This document shows, piece by piece, positions 1 to 5,738 of a DNA stretch of 5,740 nucleotides (its first letter is position 1; every line of letters begins with the position of its first letter). The stretch is from HGM05232 sp036661515 (GTDB lineage: Bacteria; Bacteroidota; Bacteroidia; Bacteroidales; Muribaculaceae). The notes under the pieces are model-generated. The model saw only the letters and a list, made by a program, of their open reading frames with translations, made no database searches and had not been told where the DNA came from. The position numbers and the translations under genes are program-made. The stretch spans positions 1 to 5,740 of the forward strand of contig JAVWYO010000120.1 in assembly GCA_036661515.1 (NCBI GenBank), in the 5' to 3' direction.

Positions 1-12
1 CTTCATTTTCAT
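1..12 (-). CDS. Possible 5' end of a leftward gene, cut by the window edge
   Basis: A minus-strand ATG at 12-10 opens a frame reading Met-Lys-Met-Lys before the window ends. It lies 164 bp downstream of the lipoprotein gene, beyond a terminator-like hairpin, in the same orientation as all other genes here. A lysine-rich start fits either a signal peptide or a cytoplasmic protein. Four codons cannot identify a product and the ATG may be fortuitous, so this is a placeholder only. Confidence 0.22.
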
Positions 13-19
13 ACCTAAG

Positions 20-44
20 TTTATTGAGTCGAGCCTTCAATAAA
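20..44. repeat. 8-bp perfect inverted repeat in front of the left-edge ATG
   Basis: TTTATTGA (20-27) and TCAATAAA (37-44) are exact reverse complements separated by 9 bp. On the minus strand the element lies 7 bp upstream of the possible start codon at 12. It could be an operator for a dimeric regulator or a hairpin in the leader of the next gene. No T-run follows it in either direction, so it is not a typical intrinsic terminator. Confidence 0.4.
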
Positions 45-131
45 TAAAGATACCCCTCAGTTGCTTTTTTCGTATAAGTCAAGCACTACGTGTCACTATC
101 TTTGTTAGATAAACTTAATCGCAGAAATGCG

Positions 132-168
132 AAAAAAGGGTGCGTACACTGCGTACTGTGCGTACACC
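132..168 (-). terminator. Probable intrinsic terminator of the kinase-lipoprotein operon
   Basis: Read on the minus strand, 9 bp past the lipoprotein stop codon, GGTGT pairs with GCACC and GCAC with GTGT. These arms are separated by a 2x2 internal loop, counting two G-U pairs, and the loop is 8 nt. One C and then six T's (plus-strand A's at 132-137) follow directly. Position and T-tract fit a Rho-independent terminator. The imperfect stem keeps the call moderate. The same bases form the 9-bp triplicate listed separately. Confidence 0.5.
141..167. repeat. Three tandem copies of a 9-bp unit, TGCGTACAC
   Basis: Copies lie at 141-149, 150-158 and 159-167. The outer two are identical and the middle one ends in TG instead of AC. 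Each contains the palindrome GTAC. The block is locally GC-rich in an AT-rich setting and supplies both arms of the terminator-like hairpin. Repeated GTAC cores could also be binding sites, but nothing else supports that. Confidence 0.6.
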
Positions 169-176
169 AAATTTGC

Positions 177-596
177 TTATTTCGTTAGGGCGTTGATGTT
201 TGTTTCGAGTTCTTGTTGAGTGATTAGTCCTACTGTGCGGTTTATTTCTTTTCCGTCTGCTGATAGGAATATAACTGTTGGAATTGATTCCACGCCGTAT
301 TGTTGTGCGAGTTCGGTGTTTTCATCTATGTCAATTTTGACGAAATTAATTGTCTTTGAGAACTTCTGATTTGCGGCATCAAATATTGGTGCAAATTGCT
401 TGCATGGACCGCACCAAGTTGCGCTAAAGTCGATAACTGAAGGCATGTTATTTGATGGTATTGTGGAGCTTGCGGTGCTTGTAGTTTGTGTCTGTGGTTG
501 AGTTTCAGTGTTTGTATCAACTTTTTTGCTTGTTCCGGTGCATGCTGTTATTGCAAATATTGCAATTGTACATGTAAATAGATGTAGTGACTTCAT
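177..596 (-). CDS. Thioredoxin-like lipoprotein
   Basis: A 139-residue lipoprotein with a thioredoxin fold, probably a thiol-disulfide oxidoreductase acting in the periplasm. Residues 1-18 form a signal peptide with a hydrophobic core ending in the lipobox Ile16-Thr-Ala-Cys19, so Cys19 should be lipidated after cleavage by signal peptidase II. Residues 20-50 are a flexible Thr/Gln/Ser-rich linker. The thioredoxin domain spans about 52-139, with the active site WCGPC at 61-65 (redox cysteines 62 and 65) and the cis-proline loop Ile105-Pro106-Thr107. The residues after Cys19 (Thr-Gly-Thr-Ser-Lys-Lys) lack the acidic cluster of the Bacteroidota surface-export signal, so a periplasm-facing position is inferred. 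WCGPC is the classical thioredoxin motif and suggests a reductant, but substrate and electron donor are unknown. It starts 7 bp after the stop codon of the sensor kinase gene, so co-transcription is likely. The chosen ATG gives a complete lipoprotein signal. Confidence 0.92.
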   Translation of the reverse strand: MKSLHLFTCTIAIFAITACTGTSKKVDTNTETQPQTQTTSTASSTIPSNNMPSVIDFSATWCGPCKQFAPIFDAANQKFSKTINFVKIDIDENTELAQQYGVESIPTVIFLSADGKEINRTVGLITQQELETNINALTK

Positions 597-603
597 AAAA
601 TAA

Positions 604-3087
604 TTATTTTAAATTTCGGTATTTGTTTATAATATCTTTTAGTTCGGCGCTTTTAACGGGTTTTGTAATAAAGTCATTACATCCAGCTTGAAAAGCATTA
701 GTCTTGTCTGATTCAAAGGCGTTTGCTGTTAATGCAATGATAGGAATATTGCAGTTGAAATTTCTAATTTCTTTCGTTGCTTGAAGTCCGTCCATATTAG
801 GCATTTTAATGTCCATTAATATGAGATCAAATTCTTCGTTTTTAGCCATATTTACAGCAACTATTCCATCGGTTGCTCTTGAAATTACTCCATAATTTTT
901 TAGTATTGCTTTAATCAGTAAAAAATTACTGTCGTTGTCTTCAGCAATTAGTATTCGGGTACTATTGGTGTCATTGTCGTTGTCTTTTAAACGTATTTTT
1001 GCTGGAATAGTTGGTTGAATAGTCTGAAATTCTTGAGAATCATCGCCCTTTGGAATGATTTTAGCAACAAGAGGTCGCCAAGCCCAAAATGTAGATCCAA
1101 CGTTTTCGGTTGATTCAAATCCTACCTTTCCGTTGTTAATTTCCGTCAGTGCTTTGCAAATAGAAAGTCCAAGTCCTGATCCTTGTGCAAATGAGTCGAG
1201 CTTTTCAAATCTCTGAAATACTCTTGATTTTTTGCAGTCGGGTATACCAATGCCAGTATCTGTTACAAATATTTTTAGTCCTCCATTAACATATTCATAT
1301 CCAATCTTAATATAACCTCTTGGTGTATATTTTATGGCGTTTGTCATATAGTTGGTTAAGACTTCAGCCATTCTCACTTTATCAACGTATATAAGGCAAC
1401 TTTTATATGGATTAATGCTAATAAGTTTTACGTTGGGATTTGTCATTCTATATTGCATTGTTGTGACTAATTCATCGAAATAAATTGCCATATCTAATTC
1501 TTCGTAAGAAAATTCAAGAGTTCGAGATTCAATTTTTGACAGTTCGAGTATGTCATCAATAAGGCGCAGTAGTAGTTCGTTATTTAGTGCTATTATGTTG
1601 CTATATTCTTCTTTTTCTTTATTGTCATCAGTGAGGCAAATAAGATTAGCGAAACCAATAATAGCATTAAGAGGTGTCCTTATTTCATGGCTCATATTAG
1701 CGAGGAAGGCTAATTTTAGGCGGTCAGATTCTTCGGCTTTTATTAGAGCATTAGATAACTTTTCTTCGGCTTCTTTATGTTCTTGAATAGATATATTTAT
1801 TCCATACATATATCTATGAGCGTGGTTGTTGATTTTAGTAGAATCTAAAATGCCACGACATTCCCACCATGTAAATTTACCCGAATTAGTTATGCTGGCT
1901 CGATAAGATATAGAAAATTCGTTTTTCTCATTTTTTGAATATTTGTCAAATATGTTTAGAAAATATTCTTTATCATCGGGGTGAATACGGTCAATTAATT
2001 GTGTGATGGTAAATATTGTATTTTCTTCATTATCTTGTATTTGTAATCCTTTCCCGTTATTAAATATTCCAGTTTCAACATCAAGTTTCCATGTAAAGCC
2101 ATTGAAGTAATCAATAGAAGAAGACAATAATTTTTCGTTGCGTTGAAGTTCAAGGAGGTTTGTTATATCCCAGCGAACGACGAGTATTAATGGCTTTTTA
2201 TGGCGATAAATAATGCTTTTAGCAACAAGCGTTTCATATTCTTGTCCACTTGAAATTTTGATATGCTCTTGGTAAAATGTACTTTTACCTGTTGTATAAA
2301 CTTCATTGGTTACTGCAATTATTGTATCGAATAGCTCTGGAGCAACTATCTCTTTTACCGTTTTATTTAGCCCATTACCAAATATTTTGGTGCTTTCTTT
2401 ATTCCAATATATGTATCTAAAGTCGTCTTCAACATCAATAACATGTACTGGAAAAGGGATTCCACCCAAGATAGAGTCAAGGAACTTTTCGTTATCCTCT
2501 TTTTCTATTGCTACAAGATGACGTTCTGTCACATCTTGCATATAACCAATTATTTTGGAGATATTACCGTTGCTGTCGGTGGCAGTGATGAAGTGCAATT
2601 CAAAATAATGGTCAAATTTTTTAGTGACATCATATCTGATAGTTATAGCTATAGTGTGTCTTACTCCAGTCTTTAGGTCGTTCATGGATTGTAGCACCGT
2701 AGCTTGGTCGTCGATGTGTACATTATTAAGTAGTTCTTTGGAGCTAATACCTGGCACATCTTGATTTAATTGAGAATATTCTTTTTTTATTTTAGGTATT
2801 GAGATTGTGAATATGTCATTTATTATATCCCATTCCATAGGGATTAAAGCACCTGCTTTAAGTGCCATTTCTAATTTATCATTAGTCTCTTTGATTGTGT
2901 TACGAAGGAAATTTATTTCTTTAATATCGAAGTAAGGATTCTTGAAAAGTTTTGTGACAAATTTCTGAGTTTGTATTAAAAAAAGTGTGGATTTTTCATG
3001 AGGTGTTGTAATCGCTTTAATTATTATTGATAAATAAAGTAAAATGATGATTAAGGTTGCAATTATTATAATGTAGAGTATATTCAT
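604..3087 (-). CDS. Membrane-anchored hybrid sensor histidine kinase with three PAS domains and a C-terminal receiver
   Basis: An 827-residue two-component sensor. Residues 2-24 are one hydrophobic helix, with no large extracytoplasmic domain, so sensing is probably cytoplasmic. Three PAS-like modules follow, at about 70-190, 198-315 and 318-440. The first and third carry the His-x-Asp-Asp signature of the PAS_3 type (124-127 and 369-372). A short coiled coil leads into the HisKA domain (about 455-520), where His467 in MSHEIRTPLN is the phosphorylated histidine. The HATPase domain (about 565-675) shows the N box (Asn579, Asn583), G1 box DTGIG (610-614), F box (Phe624, Phe627) and G2 box GSGLG (636-640). 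The receiver (about 710-825) has acidic Glu716/Asp717, phospho-acceptor Asp759, Thr787 and Lys809, so all catalytic residues are present. There is no HPt or DNA-binding domain, so a downstream partner must be encoded elsewhere. The signal sensed cannot be read from sequence. The first ATG is needed to keep the membrane helix, and the thioredoxin lipoprotein gene follows 7 bp later. Confidence 0.95.
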   Translation of the reverse strand: MNILYIIIIATLIIILLYLSIIIKAITTPHEKSTLFLIQTQKFVTKLFKNPYFDIKEINFLRNTIKETNDKLEMALKAGALIPMEWDIINDIFTISIPKIKKEYSQLNQDVPGISSKELLNNVHIDDQATVLQSMNDLKTGVRHTIAITIRYDVTKKFDHYFELHFITATDSNGNISKIIGYMQDVTERHLVAIEKEDNEKFLDSILGGIPFPVHVIDVEDDFRYIYWNKESTKIFGNGLNKTVKEIVAPELFDTIIAVTNEVYTTGKSTFYQEHIKISSGQEYETLVAKSIIYRHKKPLILVVRWDITNLLELQRNEKLLSSSIDYFNGFTWKLDVETGIFNNGKGLQIQDNEENTIFTITQLIDRIHPDDKEYFLNIFDKYSKNEKNEFSISYRASITNSGKFTWWECRGILDSTKINNHAHRYMYGINISIQEHKEAEEKLSNALIKAEESDRLKLAFLANMSHEIRTPLNAIIGFANLICLTDDNKEKEEYSNIIALNNELLLRLIDDILELSKIESRTLEFSYEELDMAIYFDELVTTMQYRMTNPNVKLISINPYKSCLIYVDKVRMAEVLTNYMTNAIKYTPRGYIKIGYEYVNGGLKIFVTDTGIGIPDCKKSRVFQRFEKLDSFAQGSGLGLSICKALTEINNGKVGFESTENVGSTFWAWRPLVAKIIPKGDDSQEFQTIQPTIPAKIRLKDNDNDTNSTRILIAEDNDSNFLLIKAILKNYGVISRATDGIVAVNMAKNEEFDLILMDIKMPNMDGLQATKEIRNFNCNIPIIALTANAFESDKTNAFQAGCNDFITKPVKSAELKDIINKYRNLK

Positions 3088-3119
3088 ATATTTTTAGGAT
3101 TACGACATATAGGCTCGTA

Positions 3120-3127
3120 CAAAGATA
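3120..3127 (-). promoter_or_regulatory. Bacteroidota-type -7 element upstream of the sensor kinase
   Basis: The minus strand reads TATCTTTG, an exact match to the TAnnTTTG element of the primary sigma factor in Bacteroidota. It lies 32 bp upstream of the kinase start and downstream of the mdh terminator, which implies a leader of roughly 25 nt. The region 19-20 bp further upstream is only T-rich, without a clear TTTG -33 element. The operon therefore probably starts here independently of mdh. Confidence 0.6.
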
Positions 3128-3164
3128 TAAATATTATAAGTAAATAAAAAAAATAATTATGAAT

Positions 3165-3203
3165 AAAAAAAGCACATTTTCAAGTTGATGAAGAATGTGC
3201 TTT
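3165..3203 (-). terminator. Intrinsic terminator of mdh
   Basis: AAAGCACATT (3169-3178) and AATGTGCTTT (3194-3203) are a perfect 10-bp inverted repeat enclosing 15 bp, with partial further pairing inside (TTC with GAA). In the leftward direction the hairpin runs into a tract of seven T's (plus-strand A's at 3165-3171). It starts 22 bp after the mdh stop codon, so it should end mdh transcription before the kinase promoter. Confidence 0.88.
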
Positions 3204-3225
3204 ATAATTTAAGCGAATTGATTTA

Positions 3226-4155
3226 TTAGCAAGAAAGAGCAGCGTTTGTTTTGTGAACAGCAACAGCACTTTTTGCAAATAGTTCTTTTTCTTCAGCGTT
3301 AAGCTCTATTTCAAGTATTCTTTCGATACCGTTCTTTCCAAGAACGCAAGGAACACCAATGCAAAGATCTTTTTCACCATATTCTCCTTCAAGAAGAGCA
3401 CTACAAGGAATCATGCGATTTTCGTCGTGAACAATAGCTTTAACAACTTGTGCAGCGGCAGCTCCTGGAGCATACCAAGCAGAAGTGCCAAGAAGGCCTG
3501 TAAGAGTAGCACCACCTACCATAGTGTCGGCAACCACTTTGTCCATAGCTTCTTTAGAAAGGAATTGAGAAGCTGGAACGCCACGATTTACAGCGTAACG
3601 AGCCATAGGAATCATTGTTGTGTCACCGTGACCACCGATAACAAAACCGTCAACATCGTTGATGTTTGTTTTGATAGCGTTGCTAAGGTTGAATTTGAAA
3701 CGAGCGCTGTCTAAAGCACCACCCATACCTATGATGTGGCTTTTAGGAAGGCCGCTTGTCTTATGAATAAGATATGTCATAGTATCCATAGGGTTACTAA
3801 CGCATATAATTACAGCATTTGGAGAAAATTTAAGAACGTTTTCTGTAACGCTTTTAACAATACCAGCGTTAACGCCAATTAATTCTTCACGAGTCATACC
3901 TGGCTTGCGAGGAATACCAGAAGTTATAACCACAACATCAGAATTAGCTGTTGCAGAATAGTCGTTTGTTACACCTGATAAACGAGAGTTAAGGCCAAGG
4001 ATATTAGCAGCTTGCATGATATCCATAGCTTTACCTTCAGAAACACCTTCTTTGATGTCAAGAAGAACTACTTCGTCGGCAATTTCTTCTGTTACTAATA
4101 CGTTAGCACATGTTGCGCCTACATTTCCGGCACCTACTACTGTTACTTTAGACAT
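3226..4155 (-). CDS. mdh: NAD-dependent malate dehydrogenase
   Basis: A 309-residue enzyme interconverting malate and oxaloacetate with NAD(H) in the cytoplasm. It belongs to the lactate-dehydrogenase-like class common in Bacteroidota, where it serves the reductive branch from oxaloacetate to fumarate and succinate. The Rossmann dinucleotide loop GAGNVG is at 8-13, and Asp33 at the end of the second strand favours NAD over NADP. In the mobile loop IPRKPGMTR, Arg83 replaces the glutamine of lactate dehydrogenases and specifies malate, with Arg89 as the second substrate arginine. Asn121 lies in VSNP. Asp149 and Arg152 are in ALDSAR, and catalytic His176 is in GGHGDT. Length is normal and no key residue is missing. 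An upstream in-frame TTG at 4206 would add 17 residues, but it overlaps the -7 promoter element. The ATG at 4155 begins the family's typical N-terminus MSKVTVVGAG, so it was chosen. It is a single-gene unit with its own promoter and a strong terminator. Confidence 0.97.
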   Translation of the reverse strand: MSKVTVVGAGNVGATCANVLVTEEIADEVVLLDIKEGVSEGKAMDIMQAANILGLNSRLSGVTNDYSATANSDVVVITSGIPRKPGMTREELIGVNAGIVKSVTENVLKFSPNAVIICVSNPMDTMTYLIHKTSGLPKSHIIGMGGALDSARFKFNLSNAIKTNINDVDGFVIGGHGDTTMIPMARYAVNRGVPASQFLSKEAMDKVVADTMVGGATLTGLLGTSAWYAPGAAAAQVVKAIVHDENRMIPCSALLEGEYGEKDLCIGVPCVLGKNGIERILEIELNAEEKELFAKSAVAVHKTNAALSC

Positions 4156-4203
4156 AATAAATAAATTTATTTGGTTGTAAATTAATATCTCTTTTACGAG
4201 AGG

Positions 4204-4211
4204 CAAAAGTA
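4204..4211 (-). promoter_or_regulatory. Bacteroidota-type -7 element of the mdh promoter
   Basis: The minus strand reads TACTTTTG, an exact TAnnTTTG match, 48 bp upstream of the mdh ATG. About 20 bp further upstream is a TTTTTC stretch, at best a weak -33 element. The predicted transcript would start near 4198 with a leader of roughly 43 nt. The element covers the TTG at 4206, which argues against that codon as the mdh start. Confidence 0.62.
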
Positions 4212-4305
4212 AATATTAATTTAGGATTAAAGAAAAATTTCTGTATATATTTAGTTATAAATATTGTTATTTTTATTTCAAAAGGGGATTGTGTTATTAA
4301 ACTAC

Positions 4306-4908
4306 TTAAATAAGGGAGCCTTTGCCTTCACGAATAATAACAGGGTTGCCTTCAGTGAAATCTATGATGGTTGATGGTGTTGTGTCGCCATATCCTCCGT
4401 CGATGATAATTGAGGCATCGTTGTCGTAATTTTCAGCAATCAATTCGGGATTAATTGCATAATCGAGGTCTTTGTATTCGATAGATGTTGTCATAATAGG
4501 ATTTCCAAGACGGTGTACTAATAGTGTTGCGATATTATTATTGGGAATCCTTATGCCTACTGTCTTACGTCCTTTGAAGGCTTTAGGGAGCTTGCTAAGA
4601 GCAGGGAAAATGAAAGTGAATGGACCAGGTAGGTTTTCTTTCATAATTTTGAATTGCTCGTTGTTGAATTGGGCATATTCCGAGACTTGCGCTATGTCTT
4701 CGCAAATAATTGAGAGGCTCGTTTTGTCGGATTTCATGCTTTTAATACGACATATCTTTTCAATAGCTACATTATTAAGAGCATCGCAACCGAGAGCGTA
4801 AAGGGTGTCGGTGGGATATATTATTATTTCACCTTTTTGTAGGGCTTGAACAGCAGTATCAATGAATTTCGCATTGGGATTTTCGTCATAAACTTTTAGG
4901 AGCTTCAT
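4306..4908 (-). CDS. YrdC/YciO-type L-threonylcarbamoyladenylate synthase family protein
   Basis: A 200-residue single-domain protein of the Sua5/YciO/YrdC family. TsaC/Sua5 members make threonylcarbamoyl-AMP from threonine, bicarbonate and ATP, the first step of t6A37 modification of ANN-decoding tRNAs. The family signature YPTDTLYALGCDA is at 31-43, followed by the basic segment ICRIKSMKSDKTSL (52-65), LPGPFTF (93-99), the GIRIPNN motif (118-124), Thr140-Thr-Ser142, and the C-terminal STIIDFTEGNPVIIREG (179-195). The Sua5 C-terminal domain is absent. Overall the sequence resembles E. coli YciO (YPTDSGYALGC, ICRIR, GMRVPSNPIA, HGGYLGQKPTTVIDL) more than TsaC. Because E. coli YciO does not readily replace TsaC, the biochemical role is less certain than the family membership. 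The gene starts 10 bp after the B3/4-domain gene, so the two probably form an operon. No convincing terminator follows before the mdh promoter. Confidence 0.9.
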   Translation of the reverse strand: MKLLKVYDENPNAKFIDTAVQALQKGEIIIYPTDTLYALGCDALNNVAIEKICRIKSMKSDKTSLSIICEDIAQVSEYAQFNNEQFKIMKENLPGPFTFIFPALSKLPKAFKGRKTVGIRIPNNNIATLLVHRLGNPIMTTSIEYKDLDYAINPELIAENYDNDASIIIDGGYGDTTPSTIIDFTEGNPVIIREGKGSLI

Positions 4909-4918
4909 AATTATGAAA

Positions 4919-5581
4919 TTATAGAATATCGGTTGTTATATTAGTAGCTTTGGCATATTTAATTAGAAGATGTGTCGTATAATTAATTGTCTCATCTAAA
5001 GGCATTTCTTGTGAGAATGCGTTAATGTTGATGTGTATATGAGTGGTGTTTAGCGTTATTTTTGTTCGCTCTTCATCACTTGTTGGTGTGCCTATTCCTC
5101 CGATGCTGTCACGATATATGGGAAGGTTTTCAATATTCAATAATCCACGCCCTATGGCTTCAAATCGCTCGTCTTTAAGACCAACTCCGAGTGCTAAATC
5201 GCCATTAATCATATCGGCATCAAATCCACCGATTGCGTATCCACTTGTTATTGATACAAGGTTAATTATATCTACGAGTGTGTTTATACGGTAAAGTTCC
5301 ATGCCTTTTATCGCGCGACGACATAAGGCTTCGCTTGAAACGCGGTATCGGTTGGGGTCTTTACCTAATTTTTTATATAGTTCACGAGTTGTGGCAATTG
5401 CGGGGCGATTGTTTATTTCGAGTAACTTATAATTGTCTTTTATTTGATTGCATTTGTTTGTTAACTCGCTCCACATATCATTGCATGTGGGAGTATTTTG
5501 TACGTTTGCTCTCACTACCGCAATTTTCATTTGTGGGCAAATTGCTTTAATTCTGTTATCAAATAAAATGTTTAACATCAT
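4919..5581 (-). CDS. Free-standing B3/4-domain protein (phenylalanyl-tRNA synthetase beta editing-domain homologue)
   Basis: A 220-residue protein consisting essentially of one B3/B4 domain, which in the beta chain of bacterial phenylalanyl-tRNA synthetase holds the site that hydrolyses mischarged Tyr-tRNA(Phe). Visible hallmarks are the arginine-rich stretch YRVSSEALCRRAIKG (79-93), RINTLVDIINLVS (98-110), SGYAIGGFDAD (113-123) and the later GGIGTPTSDEERT segment (161-173). The synthetase catalytic core, the tRNA-binding OB domain and the anticodon-binding domain are all absent, so it is not a synthetase subunit. Such stand-alone homologues are widespread but poorly characterised. Trans-editing of aminoacyl-tRNA is an attractive inference, not shown by the sequence. 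Two adjacent ATG codons (5581 and 5578) are possible starts. A later Met18 would remove residues resembling the family's usual N-terminus. It is the first gene of an operon with the downstream threonylcarbamoyl-AMP synthase-like gene (10-bp gap). Confidence 0.88.
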   Translation of the reverse strand: MMLNILFDNRIKAICPQMKIAVVRANVQNTPTCNDMWSELTNKCNQIKDNYKLLEINNRPAIATTRELYKKLGKDPNRYRVSSEALCRRAIKGMELYRINTLVDIINLVSITSGYAIGGFDADMINGDLALGVGLKDERFEAIGRGLLNIENLPIYRDSIGGIGTPTSDEERTKITLNTTHIHININAFSQEMPLDETINYTTHLLIKYAKATNITTDIL

Positions 5582-5596
5582 TGCTTATAATTATTA

Positions 5597-5604
5597 CAAA
5601 AATA
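5597..5604 (-). promoter_or_regulatory. Bacteroidota-type -7 element upstream of the B3/4-domain gene
   Basis: The minus strand reads TATTTTTG, an exact TAnnTTTG match, 15 bp upstream of the ATG at 5581. A TTTG lies 25 bp further upstream (around 5630-5633), too far for the usual 19-21 bp -33 spacing, while a TTTTCT stretch sits at about the right distance. The implied leader is only about 10 nt, close to leaderless. It would drive the B3/4 and threonylcarbamoyl-AMP synthase-like genes. Confidence 0.5.
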
Positions 5605-5662
5605 GCATAAAAAAATCAGATTAAGAAAACAAAGTCTATTGGATTTTAAATAGGGGATAAAA

Positions 5663-5738
5663 CAACCAAAAACGGTTGATATTGGAAAAACAACCAAAAA
5701 CGGTTGATATTGAAAAAACAACCAAAAACGGTTGATAT
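5663..5738. repeat. 28-bp tandem direct repeat, nearly three copies, running to the window edge
   Basis: The 20-bp core CAACCAAAAACGGTTGATAT occurs at 5663-5682, 5691-5710 and 5719-5738, with an exact 28-bp period. The 8-bp linkers are TGGAAAAA and TGAAAAAA, and the third copy diverges after the core. Each core holds the inverted repeat CAACC/GGTTG around AAAAAC. On the minus strand each copy reads as a 5-bp hairpin followed by five or six T's (four in the leftmost copy). The array lies between the promoter of the B3/4 gene and whatever lies to the right, and it probably continues beyond the window. The linkers are near-identical, so this is not a CRISPR array. Confidence 0.9.

Noticed and set aside
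326..520. A second minus-strand frame of 64 codons inside the thioredoxin gene
   Set aside because: It is an out-of-frame overlap with the WCGPC domain and its translation is low in recognisable features.
1550..1786. Plus-strand open frame of 78 codons inside the kinase gene
   Set aside because: It is antisense to the HisKA region, whose motifs are fully conserved on the minus strand, and its translation shows no recognisable domain.
3159..3188. Nine-codon plus-strand ORF over the mdh terminator
   Set aside because: It is too short, lies within the terminator hairpin, and has no supporting signal.
3427..3714. Plus-strand open frame of 95 codons inside mdh
   Set aside because: It is antisense to the highly conserved malate dehydrogenase coding sequence and has no recognisable features.
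4156..4206. 17-residue N-terminal extension of malate dehydrogenase from an upstream TTG
   Set aside because: The extension lies over the -7 promoter element and the predicted leader, while the ATG at 4155 gives the canonical family N-terminus.
4275..4308. Terminator for the threonylcarbamoyl-AMP synthase-like gene
   Set aside because: Only an AT-only TTATT/AATAA pairing overlapping the stop codon was found, with no T-tract after it, so it cannot be called a terminator.
4472..5550. Plus-strand open frames (4472-4801, 5043-5294, 5278-5550) opposite the two translation-related genes
   Set aside because: All are antisense to intact genes with clear family motifs, and none shows a promoter or known domain.
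5663..5738. CRISPR array
   Set aside because: The spacers would be only 8 bp and nearly identical to each other, and there are no cas genes, so it is a simple tandem repeat.
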